From positions 1,905,498 through 1,969,497 of the forward strand of contig NZ_LT721901.1 in assembly GCF_900157375.1 (NCBI RefSeq): a stretch of DNA of 64,000 bases, written 5' to 3'. This document shows, in pieces, positions 1 through 8,587 of this stretch. Position 1 is the first letter of the stretch, and each line of letters begins with the position of its first letter. Origin of the DNA: Mycobacterium rhizamassiliense. Lineage in GTDB: Bacteria > Actinomycetota > Actinomycetes > Mycobacteriales > Mycobacteriaceae. Both the position numbers and the translations under genes were made by a program. The notes below the pieces were generated by a model that was given only the letters and a program-made list of their open reading frames with translations, searched no databases and was not told where the DNA came from.

Positions 1-1
1 C

Positions 2-925
2 CCGATCGAAAAGCCCTTCATCGTCGTCGGCATGCCGCGGTCGGGCACCACCCACCTGGTGAACCTCATCGCAGCCGACCCACGCCGGCGCGCGCTGCCG
101 TACTGGGAGAGCCAGGATCCGATGCCCGCCCGCGGCCAGGGCCCCGACAGCTTTGGCGTCGACCCCCGCTACGCGCGGGCCAAGGCCGAACACGAGGGGC
201 TCATGGCCAGCGCCCCGTTGATCGCCGCGATGCACGACCGCTTCCCCGAGGCGATCGAGGAGGAGGTAGAACTCCTCGACCTCGACCTGGCGTCCTACGT
301 CCTGGAATGGCATGCGCGCGTGCCGGTTTGGCGCGACTATTACCTGGGCCTGGACCAACGTCGCCACTACGCCTACCTCAAGAAGGTGCTGCAGGCGTTG
401 ACCTTCCTGCGCGGGCCGCGAACGTGGATCCTCAAGAGCCCGCAGCATTGTGAGCAACTCGGCCCACTGATGGCGACGTTTCCGGACGCGACCGTCGCGT
501 TCACGCATCGCGATCCCGTCGCGGTGATCCAGTCGGCAATCACGATGATGGCCTATTCCGACCGGCTGCGCCGGACCAGCATCGACCCGGCCTGGCTGCT
601 GGACTACTGGAGCGACCGGGTGCACCGGCTGCTCGGCGCGTGTGTCCGCGACCGCGACCTGGTACCGGCCGAACGCAGCATCGACATCAGCTTCCATCAC
701 CTCAACGGCAACGAAATGCCGTTGCTGGACGAGCTTTACCAGCGCGGCGGCGTCGAATTGATGCCGAAGGTGCGCCGGTGCTTCCAGCACTACCTGGACG
801 ACAATCCGCGCGGCAAGCACGGCCGGATCCGCTACGACCTGCAGCGGCATTTCGGCATCTCCGCCGACGAGCTGCGTGGCCGATTCGGTTTCTATTTCGA
901 CAGATTCGACGTCAGTCCCGAGTGA
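2..925 (+). CDS. Sulfotransferase family protein (5' end outside window)
   Basis: The frame is open from base 2, so the gene starts before the window; 307 residues are visible. The PAPS 5'-phosphosulfate loop GMPRSGTT is at the extreme visible N-terminus, and a second PAPS-contact segment (FTHRDPVAVIQSA) follows about 145 residues later. These two motifs place it in the bacterial Stf-like sulfotransferase family, cytosolic enzymes that move a sulfuryl group from PAPS to a hydroxyl of a lipid or small molecule. It heads a co-directional run with the MBL, VOC and LLM genes; the MBL start lies 15 bases after its stop. The acceptor cannot be told from sequence. An internal ATG at 32 lies inside the PAPS loop and cannot be the true start. 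Confidence 0.85.
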   Translation, partial: PIEKPFIVVGMPRSGTTHLVNLIAADPRRRALPYWESQDPMPARGQGPDSFGVDPRYARAKAEHEGLMASAPLIAAMHDRFPEAIEEEVELLDLDLASYVLEWHARVPVWRDYYLGLDQRRHYAYLKKVLQALTFLRGPRTWILKSPQHCEQLGPLMATFPDATVAFTHRDPVAVIQSAITMMAYSDRLRRTSIDPAWLLDYWSDRVHRLLGACVRDRDLVPAERSIDISFHHLNGNEMPLLDELYQRGGVELMPKVRRCFQHYLDDNPRGKHGRIRYDLQRHFGISADELRGRFGFYFDRFDVSPE

Positions 926-939
926 AGGAGACAACAGCG

Positions 940-2187
940 ATGGTCGAACCGGTCTATCGGAGCCGGCCCGGCGCCGATGCCCTGCGGCCTGCGGCCGCCG
1001 AACAGGCCGAGCAGATCGCCCCCGGGCTGTGGTGCTCGCCGGGACTGTCGAACGCCTACCTGCTCACCACAGACGACGGGCGGGTGATCGTCAACACCGG
1101 CATGGGCTTCGAGGGCCCGGTGCACCGCGCCAACTTCGACGCCGTCGACTCCTCGCCGGTGCGCTACATCATCTTCACCCAGGGTCATGTCGATCACGTC
1201 GGAGGCCTGGACAGCGTCCGCGATCCCGACACAACGGTTGTCGCGCAAGCGAACTGGACCGCATGGCGCGACGACAACGAGCGACTGCTGCCGTTTCGGG
1301 CCAGCCGCAGCGCCTTTGCCTTCAGCGACACGCTGACCACTGGAATCCAGGCCATCCAGCGCCGGCTCGGCATCAAAAAGCTTCCGGCCCAAAGCGTGCC
1401 GACCGTCGACTTGGACTTCGAGGACACCCTCACCCTCGAGGTCGGCGGCCGGCGGATGGAGCTGATCTCCGTGCCCGGGGGTGAGACGACCGACTCGCTC
1501 GTCATCTGGCTGCCCGACGAGCGGATCTGTCTGTGCGGGAACACCTTCGGTCCGATATTCGGCCACATCCCCAACCTCGTCACGATGCGCGGCGACCGCT
1601 ACCGCGACGCCTTGACCGCGGCCGCGTCGGTCGAACGGGTGCGCGACCTGAAGCCCGAACTGTTGGTAACCGGGCACTTCGACCCGATCGCGGGCGCCGA
1701 CCTCATCCACGCCGAGCTGACCAGGCTGCGCGACGCGCTGCGCTACATCCACGACCAGACCATCGCTGGAATGAATGCCGGCAAGGACGTCGCGACCCTG
1801 ATGCGCGAGATCACCCTGCCCGCGGAATGCGAAGTGGGCCAGGGCTATGGGAAGGTCTCCTGGGACGTCCGCGCCGTCTGGGAAAACTACTCGGGGTGGT
1901 TCCACCAGCGGTCGACGACCGAGCTCTACCCGGTCGGCTTCGACGCCGTCACGGCCGACGTGGTCGAGCTGGCCGGCGCCGACGCGCTCGTGGACCGGGC
2001 CCGTGACCACCTTGCCGCGGGCCGCCCGTTGCAGGCCATCCATCTCGCCGAGGTCGTCGCCACCGCGCAGCCCGACCACGCGGGGGCACGTGAGGTGCTC
2101 AGGCAGGCTCACGAAAGCCTGCTGGACGGAGCGACCAATTTCTGGGAAAGAGCTTGGCTATCAAGGCAAATAGCAAAGAACTCATGA
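940..2187 (+). CDS. MBL-fold hydrolase, alkyl-sulfatase-like, with altered metal motif
   Basis: The protein has 415 residues. I start it at ATG 940, preceded by GAAGGAGA, and not at the in-frame upstream ATG that runs back through the sulfotransferase. Residues 20-250 are a metallo-beta-lactamase fold (SNAYLL, TQGHVDHVGG at 80-89, VTGHFDPI near 243-250). The C-terminal ~130 residues look like the alkyl-sulfatase dimerisation region. The usual THxHxDH zinc motif here reads T-Q-G-H-V-D-H, so the first histidine is Gln81, while His83, Asp85 and His86 remain. Sulfatase relatives hydrolyse sulfate esters, so pairing with a sulfotransferase is suggestive, but the altered site makes the reaction uncertain. 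It could be a mononuclear or non-sulfatase hydrolase. Confidence 0.8.
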   Translation: MVEPVYRSRPGADALRPAAAEQAEQIAPGLWCSPGLSNAYLLTTDDGRVIVNTGMGFEGPVHRANFDAVDSSPVRYIIFTQGHVDHVGGLDSVRDPDTTVVAQANWTAWRDDNERLLPFRASRSAFAFSDTLTTGIQAIQRRLGIKKLPAQSVPTVDLDFEDTLTLEVGGRRMELISVPGGETTDSLVIWLPDERICLCGNTFGPIFGHIPNLVTMRGDRYRDALTAAASVERVRDLKPELLVTGHFDPIAGADLIHAELTRLRDALRYIHDQTIAGMNAGKDVATLMREITLPAECEVGQGYGKVSWDVRAVWENYSGWFHQRSTTELYPVGFDAVTADVVELAGADALVDRARDHLAAGRPLQAIHLAEVVATAQPDHAGAREVLRQAHESLLDGATNFWERAWLSRQIAKNS

Positions 2188-2203
2188 CGTTAGGAACCCG
2201 ACC

Positions 2204-2689
2204 ATGGCATTTGCGTTAAACCCCAAGGACTTCTATCACACCGGCATCGTCGTGCCCGACCTCGACGACGCGATGGCCCGCCTCAGCGCGCTGGCGGGCT
2301 ACCGGTGGATCACCCCGCTCAGCTACACGCTGCCCTTCCGGACCACCGACGGGGTTCGCGACTTGACCTCGACGATCGTCTATTCCGTGCAGAGCCCGCA
2401 CCTCGAACTCGTCCAGGAGGTCCCGGGAACGCCGTGGACGCCCGCGCCGGGCAACTCCGTGCACCACGTCGGCTACTTCACCGACAACCTCGCCGAGACC
2501 GCGCGCACGCTGGAGAGCAACGGCTTCCGCTTCGAAATGACCGGAGCGATACCGGATTCGGAGTTCGGCATGTTCGCGTACTACATCGACGCGTTCGGCA
2601 CCCGCATCGAGATCGTCGACCGCGCGTTATTCCCCGACTTCGCCGCGTTCGTCGAGTCCATCGCCGCCCCGCCGCCCGACGGGGCCTGA
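2204..2689 (+). CDS. VOC / glyoxalase-like dioxygenase-fold protein
   Basis: A 161-residue protein whose start FYHTGIVVPDLDDAMARL is the typical first betaalpha unit of the vicinal oxygen chelate superfamily, with the His as a probable first metal ligand. A second unit begins near VHHVGYFTDNLAETARTLE, and the C-terminal GTRIEIVDR carries the probable Glu ligand. Members include glyoxalases, epimerases and extradiol dioxygenases; the substrate cannot be inferred. It lies 16 bases after the MBL gene and one base before the LLM gene, so it is almost certainly in the same operon. The ribosome-binding site is weak (TTAGGAAC). Confidence 0.8.
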   Translation: MAFALNPKDFYHTGIVVPDLDDAMARLSALAGYRWITPLSYTLPFRTTDGVRDLTSTIVYSVQSPHLELVQEVPGTPWTPAPGNSVHHVGYFTDNLAETARTLESNGFRFEMTGAIPDSEFGMFAYYIDAFGTRIEIVDRALFPDFAAFVESIAAPPPDGA

Positions 2690-2690
2690 C

Positions 2691-3662
2691 ATGCTGCTGA
2701 CGGTGCTGCGGTTCAACTTCGCTTCGCCACAAGGCAATCCGCGCACGCAGAGCGCGTTGCTGTCCGCCGCCCTGGAGCTGGCGCAATGGGGTGAGTCGCA
2801 CGGCATCACGTCCATCAGCGTCGACGAGCATCACGCCACCGGACACGGCTGGAGCTGCAACCCGATCATGGCCGCGGCGATGTTCCTCGCGCGCACCTCG
2901 ACGATGATCGCCAGCGTGGACTGCGCCCTGGGGCCGTTGTGGAACCCGGTTCGGCTCGCCGAGGACATCGCGCTGGTCGATAACATGAGCCGCGGGCGGT
3001 TGCACACCACCGTGGGGCTCGGCTACCGCACTGTCGAATACGATGCGCTGGGAATGGATTTCGGTCAGCGCGGCAAGTTGATGGACGACCTGGTCGAGCG
3101 AATGCTGTCGGTCTGGTCGGGCAGCGAAGCCGACGCGGGAATCTGCGCCGGTACGTGGACGCGGCCGCATCCGCCGCTGTATGTCGGTGGCGGAGCGCGG
3201 GCCACCGCCCGGCGGGCGGCGCGATTTCGCTTGCCGCTTAGCCTCGCCGACCATCTGCCCGACATCGCCGCCTACTACCGCGAGCTGTGTTCCGAGGCGG
3301 GCATCAAGCCGCTGATCCTGATGCCGGGGCCGATCAACCGCGGGATGATCTACCTGCACGAGGACCCGGACCGGGCCTGGGCGGAACTCGGCGAGCACAT
3401 CCTTTGGGAGGCCGTGACTTACGGCGAGTGGTCCAGCGACCAGCGTTCGCTCATGCACCTTCCCGGGGTGAGCACGCTGGACGAGGTCAAGGCGTCGGGC
3501 CGATACCGATTCCTGACTCCCGATCAGCTCATCGCCGAGGTCCGCGATTCGGAGAATTACGGCCCGCTGGTGCTGCATCCGTTGGTCGGGGGCATGCCGA
3601 TCGACGAGGCGTGGAAGTCGGTGCAATTACTCACTGATGTCGTCATGCCCGCGCTGGCCTAA
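2691..3662 (+). CDS. LLM-class flavin-dependent oxidoreductase
   Basis: This 323-residue protein has the bacterial luciferase-like TIM-barrel pattern: TSISVDEHHATGHGWSCNPI near the N-terminus, LAEDIALVDNMSRGRLHTTV as the flavin-binding strand, and VGLGYR. Mycobacterial members bind F420 or FMN and act as monooxygenases or dehydrogenases in the cytosol. The ATG sits one base after the stop of the VOC gene, so the two are probably translationally coupled. It is the last gene of the 1-3.7 kb run and is followed directly by a hairpin terminator. Cofactor and substrate are unknown. Confidence 0.85.
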   Translation: MLLTVLRFNFASPQGNPRTQSALLSAALELAQWGESHGITSISVDEHHATGHGWSCNPIMAAAMFLARTSTMIASVDCALGPLWNPVRLAEDIALVDNMSRGRLHTTVGLGYRTVEYDALGMDFGQRGKLMDDLVERMLSVWSGSEADAGICAGTWTRPHPPLYVGGGARATARRAARFRLPLSLADHLPDIAAYYRELCSEAGIKPLILMPGPINRGMIYLHEDPDRAWAELGEHILWEAVTYGEWSSDQRSLMHLPGVSTLDEVKASGRYRFLTPDQLIAEVRDSENYGPLVLHPLVGGMPIDEAWKSVQLLTDVVMPALA

Positions 3663-3692
3663 CCGCCTGAAGCCCTTGCGCCTCAGGCGGTT
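3661..3692. terminator. Bidirectional hairpin between convergent genes
   Basis: AACCGCCTGA and TCAGGCGGTT form a perfect 10-bp stem with a 12-base loop. It starts inside the stop codon of the LLM gene and overlaps the stop of the convergent GntR gene, so it can end transcripts from both sides. There is no long T-tract, as is common in mycobacterial terminators. Confidence 0.7.
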
Positions 3693-4333
3693 CGGCGCTG
3701 TTCCAGCCAATCGACCAACGACCGGCCCGCGTCCAGGACGTGTCGCTCGGCGATTGCGCGGGCCCGCTCGGCGTCCTTGTCGGCGAGCGCGTCGAGCAGC
3801 TCCCGGTGTTCGTCGAGTGAATGCTTTTCATGGTCCGGGAACAAGGTGAGGAAATTGGTCGGCACCACCCGCGCCGCCTGCTTGATCTGTGTCATCAGCC
3901 GGGGGGAGTGTGCGGCGCGGTGAATCTTTTGGTGGAATTGCCAATTCGCCTCGCCGATGCTGTCGTCGCCGGATCGGGCGACCACGTCCGCCGCCAGCTC
4001 GCGCAGCATCGCCAGTTCGTCGGGATCGATGCGGTCGGCGGCCCACGCGGCGGCCTGGCCCGTGAGCACCCCGAGGATGGTGAAGCTGTCCAGCACATCG
4101 GTGGGGCTGATGCCGAGCACCGTGATGCCGCTGCGCGGCGCGATTTGGACCAGGCCCTCGAAGGAGAGTTCTAGTAGCGCCTCGCGCACCGGGGTCCGGC
4201 TGGTCGCGAACTCTTCGGTGATGGCGTCGAGGTCGACCCGCGAGCCGGCGGGCAGCGTGCCGGTGAGGATGCGGTCCCTGAGTTCCCGGGCAGCGCGCTC
4301 GCGCACCGTGCCGGAGATGTCCATCGCTGCCAT
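3683..4333 (-). CDS. GntR-family regulator, FCD (FadR-like) type
   Basis: A 216-residue protein. Residues about 5-75 form a winged helix (AARELRDRILTGTLPAGSRV, then FATSRTPVREALLELSFEGL, typical of GntR). The rest is an all-helical FCD ligand domain with likely metal-binding residues in NWQFHQKIHRAAHSP and ERHVLDA. FCD regulators usually repress neighbouring catabolic genes and release DNA on binding a carboxylic acid. It is divergent from the LLM/CoA-transferase/lyase operon across a strong 33-bp dyad, so autoregulation and control of that operon are likely. The ATG at 4333 fits; an internal ATG at 4324 is possible. Confidence 0.9.
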   Translation of the reverse strand: MAAMDISGTVRERAARELRDRILTGTLPAGSRVDLDAITEEFATSRTPVREALLELSFEGLVQIAPRSGITVLGISPTDVLDSFTILGVLTGQAAAWAADRIDPDELAMLRELAADVVARSGDDSIGEANWQFHQKIHRAAHSPRLMTQIKQAARVVPTNFLTLFPDHEKHSLDEHRELLDALADKDAERARAIAERHVLDAGRSLVDWLEQRRTA

Positions 4334-4358
4334 CCGGGCATGTTACCAAACGACACAT

Positions 4359-4391
4359 CTAGCATTTGATATCTGAAATATCAGATGCTAG
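4359..4391. promoter_or_regulatory. Dyad operator in the GntR/LLM divergent promoter
   Basis: CTAGCATTTGATAT (4359-4372) and ATATCAGATGCTAG (4378-4391) are inverted arms that match at 13 of 14 positions around a 5-base spacer. It ends 9 bases before the LLM start and lies 25 bases from the GntR start, exactly where a repressor would block both. It is the probable binding site of the adjacent GntR protein (inference). Confidence 0.8.
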
Positions 4392-4400
4392 GTTCCGAAT

Positions 4401-5774
4401 ATGGCTGATCGACGTAAAGACAAGATGTCCCTGGTCGCGTTCATGCAGGCCGGCAGCACCTCGGTGTACGCGGGCTCCTGGCGCCACCCGGCGACCGAGC
4501 ACGGCTATCTGGACGCGTCCTACTACGCCAAGATCGGGCGCCAGCTCGAAGAGGGCTGCTTCGACCTGATGTTCTTCGACGACCGCCTGGCGATGCCGGG
4601 TGTGTACGGCGGTTCGGTGGCCGAGGCCGTGCATTACGGCGCACGCCCGGTGAAGCTGGACCTCAGCGTCGTGCTGGGCGTGCTGGCGCAGGCCACCTCG
4701 CGGATCGGGCTTGGCGCGACCTACTCGACCACCTACTACCAGCCGTTCCACGTCGCACGGACCTTCGCGACGCTCGACCACCTGTCCGGTGGGCGGGCGG
4801 CCTGGAACGTGGTCACCTCGGTCAACGACAGCGAGGCGCAGAACTTCGGTGTCGATGCGCACCTGGGGCACGACGAGCGCTACGACCGCGCCGACGAGTT
4901 CATGGACGTGGTCGCCGGCCTCTGGGACACCTGGGAGGATGGCGCGATCCTGCACGACCGGGCGGCGGGACACTACGCAGACCCGACCAAGGTCCACGAG
5001 CTCAACCATGTCGGACAGTTCTTCTCGGCGCGCGGGCCGCTGACCGTGCCGCGCACTCCGCAGGGCCGGCCGGTCATCATCCAGGCCGGCTCGTCCGGGC
5101 GGGGCCGTGAATTCGCCTCGCGCTGGGCCGAATTGATCTTCACCGGCGATCCCGGACTCGAGGTCGCGCGCGATCACTACGCCGACCAGAAGCAGCGCAT
5201 CGCCGAGGCCGGGCGCGATCCTGCCGCTGTTCGCATCTGCCCGATGGCCTACGCTGTGGTGGGCGAATCCGAGGCACACGCCAAGGACCGCGAAGCACTA
5301 TTCCTGAATGATCTGGTTGACCCCATGGCATCGCTGACACTGTTGTCGGAGCTGATGAATTACGACTTCGCGCAACACGATCTCGACGACCCGGTGACCG
5401 ACGACCTCATCGCGTCGGTCTCCGGCATCCGCGGCTTGGTGCAGAACCTGCGCACGCACATCGGCGGGGACACCGTTACCGTGCGCGACCTCGCCGGCCA
5501 CCGCGCCACCCTGCTGCAGGGCCCGCGCTTTGTCGGTACCGGCAAGCAGGTCGCCGACCAGATGGCGGACTGGTTCGAAAGCGGGGCCTGCGACGGGTTC
5601 GTCTTGGCCGCAACGCATCTACCCGGCGCATTCGAAGAGGTGGTCCGCCTGGTGGTGCCCGAATTGCAACGGCGCGGGCTGTTCCGCACCGAATACGAGT
5701 CCTCGACACTGCGGGGACACCTTGGGCTGCAACGCCCTTCGAACACACGGGTGCCTGCCGGTGCAAATGCTTGA
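4401..5774 (+). CDS. NtaA/SnaA/DszA-family flavin monooxygenase (LLM)
   Basis: The protein has 457 residues, the usual length of the NtaA/SnaA/DszA branch of LLM monooxygenases, which act on FMNH2 supplied by a separate reductase. Family marks include SWRHPATEHGYLDASYYAKI, DLMFFDDRLAMP, GLGATYSTTYYQPFHVAR, GRAAWNVVTSVNDSEAQNFG and IIQAGSSGRGREFA. Members cleave C-N or C-S bonds or insert oxygen. The gene starts just after the dyad operator and overlaps the downstream CoA-transferase gene, so it is the first enzyme of an inducible operon. No dedicated flavin reductase is seen next to it. The substrate is unknown, but CoA activation and lyase genes downstream suggest a carboxylic acid route. 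Confidence 0.88.
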   Translation: MADRRKDKMSLVAFMQAGSTSVYAGSWRHPATEHGYLDASYYAKIGRQLEEGCFDLMFFDDRLAMPGVYGGSVAEAVHYGARPVKLDLSVVLGVLAQATSRIGLGATYSTTYYQPFHVARTFATLDHLSGGRAAWNVVTSVNDSEAQNFGVDAHLGHDERYDRADEFMDVVAGLWDTWEDGAILHDRAAGHYADPTKVHELNHVGQFFSARGPLTVPRTPQGRPVIIQAGSSGRGREFASRWAELIFTGDPGLEVARDHYADQKQRIAEAGRDPAAVRICPMAYAVVGESEAHAKDREALFLNDLVDPMASLTLLSELMNYDFAQHDLDDPVTDDLIASVSGIRGLVQNLRTHIGGDTVTVRDLAGHRATLLQGPRFVGTGKQVADQMADWFESGACDGFVLAATHLPGAFEEVVRLVVPELQRRGLFRTEYESSTLRGHLGLQRPSNTRVPAGANA

Positions 5775-6951
5775 CGGTGTCCGAGTGCTCGACCTGGCGA
5801 CCCTGGCGGCCGCCCCGCTGGTGGCGACCTATCTGGGCGAGTTCGGCGCCGACGTGATCAAGGTCGAAGACCCGCGCAACGGCGACCCGATCCGAGGTTG
5901 GGGCAACCAGCGCGAGGACGTCGGGCTGATGTGGAAGTCGTTGTCGCGCAACAAGCGGGCGATCACGTTGGACCTGCGCTGCGCCGAGGGCCAGGCGTTG
6001 GTGCGCCGGCTGGTCGAGCACGCCGACGTCGTCATCTTCAACACCCGTCCGCAGACCTTGCGCAAGTGGGGCCTGGACTACGAGAACCTGCGCGCGGTCA
6101 ACGACCGGATCGTGATGCTGCACATCACCGGCTACGGGCTGACCGGGCCGAAGAGTGAACGCCCCGGCTTCGGCACGCTCGGCGAGGCGATGAGCGGGTT
6201 CGCCCACATCACCGGTCAGGCCGGTGGCCCACCGACGCTGCCGCCGTTCATGCTGGCCGACGGCGTCGCGTCGCTGAACGCCACCTACGCGGTGATGATG
6301 GCGCTCTACCACCGCGACGTGCACGGGGCGCCGGGGCAACTGATCGACGTCAACCTCATCGACCCGCTGGCGCGGCTGCTGGAGCAGACGCTGCTGGGCT
6401 ACGACCAGCTGGGCCTGGTGCCCGAGCGGGCCGGTAACCGCTGGGACATCTCGGCGCCGCGCAACACGTACCAGACCGTCGACGGCAAGTGGCTGGCCAT
6501 GTCCGGCAGCTCACCGGCCTTGGCGCTGCGGGTGTTTCGCGCGATCGGCCGCGACGACCTGCTGTCCGACCCCGACTTCTCCGACCCGCAGCGGCGGCTG
6601 GCGCGCGCCCGCGAAGTCGATGATGTCGTCGCGGAATGGGTTGCCACCAAGACGCTTTCGGAGGCGATGGAGGTCTTCGAGGCCCACGAGGTCGCGGCGG
6701 CCCCGGTGTACGACATCCGTGACCTCGTCGCCGACGAACAGTTGGTGCATCGCGAGGTGTTCGTCTCGGTCGAGGATCAGCAGCTGGGCCAGATGACGGT
6801 GCAAGCACCGGTTCCACGCTTCTCGTCGGCGTCCGGGACGGTCGGGCATCTCGGCCCCCGGCTCGGTGAGCACAACGACGAAATCTATGGCGAGCTACTC
6901 GGCTTGTCTCCCAACGACATTGACGATCTGCGCGCCCGCGGCGTGTTGTGA
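5767..6951 (+). CDS. Class III (CaiB/BaiF) acyl-CoA transferase
   Basis: I place the start at ATG 5767, which overlaps the LLM stop (ATGCTTGA); GTG 5761 is an alternative. The 394-residue product begins MLDGVRVLDLAT and has the family segments GEFGADVIKVEDPRNGD, NKRAITLDLR, ERPGFGTLGEAMSGF and FMLADGVASL, in which Asp165 is the likely catalytic aspartate that forms the acyl anhydride. These enzymes move CoA between carboxylic acids. Here it probably activates the acid made upstream so that the adjacent lyase can act. The much longer frame running back into the LLM gene is not used. Confidence 0.88.
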   Translation: MLDGVRVLDLATLAAAPLVATYLGEFGADVIKVEDPRNGDPIRGWGNQREDVGLMWKSLSRNKRAITLDLRCAEGQALVRRLVEHADVVIFNTRPQTLRKWGLDYENLRAVNDRIVMLHITGYGLTGPKSERPGFGTLGEAMSGFAHITGQAGGPPTLPPFMLADGVASLNATYAVMMALYHRDVHGAPGQLIDVNLIDPLARLLEQTLLGYDQLGLVPERAGNRWDISAPRNTYQTVDGKWLAMSGSSPALALRVFRAIGRDDLLSDPDFSDPQRRLARAREVDDVVAEWVATKTLSEAMEVFEAHEVAAAPVYDIRDLVADEQLVHREVFVSVEDQQLGQMTVQAPVPRFSSASGTVGHLGPRLGEHNDEIYGELLGLSPNDIDDLRARGVL

Positions 6952-6970
6952 CAGAAGGAACTCCCTCAAC

Positions 6971-7882
6971 GTGACTGGTCTACTCCGTCGTTCCGAGCTC
7001 GCGGTGCCCGCCTGCAACGACAACATGTTCGAGAAGGGCGCCGGCTGCGGCGCGGATCTGGTGTTCCTCGACCTCGAGGATGCGACGCCCGCCGGCGTGA
7101 AGGTGGAATCGCGCGCCAAGGTCATCGCCGCGCTCAACGACATCGACTGGGGAGCCACCGCGCGCGCCATCCGGATCAACGGCCTGGACACGCAGTGGTG
7201 CCACGACGACATCATCGAGGTAGTCACGCAGGCCGGCGAGAACCTCGACACCATCATCATCCCGAAGGCCCTTCGGGCGCGCGACGTCTGGTGGGTCGAC
7301 GTGCTGCTCACCCAGCTGGAGTCAAAGTTGGGACTGAGTAAGCAGATTCGGCTCGAGGTCCTCATCGAAGAGGTCGAAGGCCTGGCGAATGCGGAGGAGA
7401 TCGCGGCGGCCAGCCCGCGGCTGGACGCGTTGATCTTCGGGGTTGGCGACTTCTCGCTGTCCCAGGGCGCAAGGGTGGACACCAACTTCGTCCCGCTCGG
7501 CGAATACCCCGGCGAATTCTGGGCTTACGCCCGCAACAAGGTGATCGTCGCGGCGCGCATCGCGGGCATCGACGCGATCGACGCGCCCTATCCCGATTAC
7601 CGGGACCTGGAGGGTTACGAGCGCGACGCGCGGCGCGCGTCCCTGCTCGGCTACACCGGCAAGTGGGCGATCCATCCCGACCAGGTGCCCGTCGCCAACG
7701 GCGTCTACGCGCCGACCGCCGACGAGATCGCCCGCGCCGAGGCCAACGTTGCCGCCTACCGCGAGGCCGAGGCGAGGGGCCGTGGCGCGGTGGGCGTCAA
7801 CGGCGTCCTGGTCGACGCCGCCCACGTCAAGCAGGCCCAACAGACTTTGGCGAGGGCGGCGCTGATCGACGGGAGCCGCTAG
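6971..7882 (+). CDS. CitE / malyl-CoA lyase-like (HpcH/HpaI aldolase) protein
   Basis: The start is GTG 6971, 10 bases after AGAAGGAA; the longer frame has no ribosome-binding site and overlaps the CoA-transferase. The 303-residue product carries the CitE-like barrel motifs: LVFLDLEDATPAGVK (binding of the CoA-ester carboxylate), an Arg in AIRINGLDTQW, IIIPKA, RLEVLIEEVEG with a Mg-binding Glu, and FGVGDFSLSQG with the Mg-binding Asp. The GKWAIHPDQV segment near the C-terminus is also typical. Members cleave or form C-C bonds of malyl- or citramalyl-type CoA esters. Position after a CoA-transferase fits cleavage of a 3-hydroxyacyl-CoA. Confidence 0.85.
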   Translation: MTGLLRRSELAVPACNDNMFEKGAGCGADLVFLDLEDATPAGVKVESRAKVIAALNDIDWGATARAIRINGLDTQWCHDDIIEVVTQAGENLDTIIIPKALRARDVWWVDVLLTQLESKLGLSKQIRLEVLIEEVEGLANAEEIAAASPRLDALIFGVGDFSLSQGARVDTNFVPLGEYPGEFWAYARNKVIVAARIAGIDAIDAPYPDYRDLEGYERDARRASLLGYTGKWAIHPDQVPVANGVYAPTADEIARAEANVAAYREAEARGRGAVGVNGVLVDAAHVKQAQQTLARAALIDGSR

Positions 7883-7891
7883 GCTCGGCTG

Positions 7892-8584
7892 GTGGCCAAG
7901 ATCCTGTTCGTCGTAAGCGCAGCGAGTTACTGGACACTGAAGGACGGCACGCGGCACCCGACCGGCTATTGGGCCGAGGAATTCGCTGCCCCCTATCGCG
8001 CGGTCACCGGTGCGGGCCATGAAGTCGTGGTGGCAACGCCCCGCGGCACGGTGCCCTACGTGGACTCGATGAGCCTGCGGCCGGCGATGGCCGGCAGCGC
8101 CGAGATCGCCCTGGAGCTAGAAGAAATCCTGCGAACCGCCGAAGAGCTGCGCAGGCCAATAGAACTCGCCGACGCGCGCCTCGACGATTACGACGCTGTG
8201 TATTACCCCGGCGGACACGGCCCGATGGAAGACCTCTGGCGCGACGCCGATTCCGGCCGGCTGCTGATCGCCGCGCTCGCGTCGGGCAAGCCGTTGGCGA
8301 TCGTCTGCCACGCACCCGTCGCCATCCTGGCGACCCGGCGCGACGGAAGATCGCCGTTCGAGGGCTACCGGGTCAGCGCGTTCACCAACGACGAAGAGGA
8401 CGGCGTCGGACTCCGGGTGAAGGCACCGTGGACGGCCGAGGACGAACTGGTCAAGTTGGGCGTCGACTACGTGAAGGGCGAAACGTGGAAGCCCTTCACT
8501 GTCGTGGACCGCAATCTCTACACCGGCCAGAACCCCGCCTCCGCCGGGCCGCTCGCGGAGGAATTCCTCAAGGTGCTCAAGTAG
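7892..8584 (+). CDS. DJ-1/PfpI family protein (Hsp31-like)
   Basis: A 230-residue protein starting at GTG 7892, nine bases after the lyase stop. AIVCHAPVAIL contains the nucleophile-elbow cysteine of the class I glutamine amidotransferase-like fold, and YPGGHGPMEDLW is the usual partner loop. The N-terminal WAEEFAAPY segment and the length resemble Hsp31-type glyoxalase III or chaperone members more than short DJ-1 proteins. It is probably the last gene of the operon. A role in removing reactive aldehydes or glyoxylate is plausible but is inference. Confidence 0.8.
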   Translation: MAKILFVVSAASYWTLKDGTRHPTGYWAEEFAAPYRAVTGAGHEVVVATPRGTVPYVDSMSLRPAMAGSAEIALELEEILRTAEELRRPIELADARLDDYDAVYYPGGHGPMEDLWRDADSGRLLIAALASGKPLAIVCHAPVAILATRRDGRSPFEGYRVSAFTNDEEDGVGLRVKAPWTAEDELVKLGVDYVKGETWKPFTVVDRNLYTGQNPASAGPLAEEFLKVLK

Positions 8585-8587
8585 CCG

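Noticed and set aside
640-939. In-frame upstream extension of the MBL gene (start at 640)
   Set aside because: It overlaps the sulfotransferase in another frame, and ATG 940 has a good ribosome-binding site.
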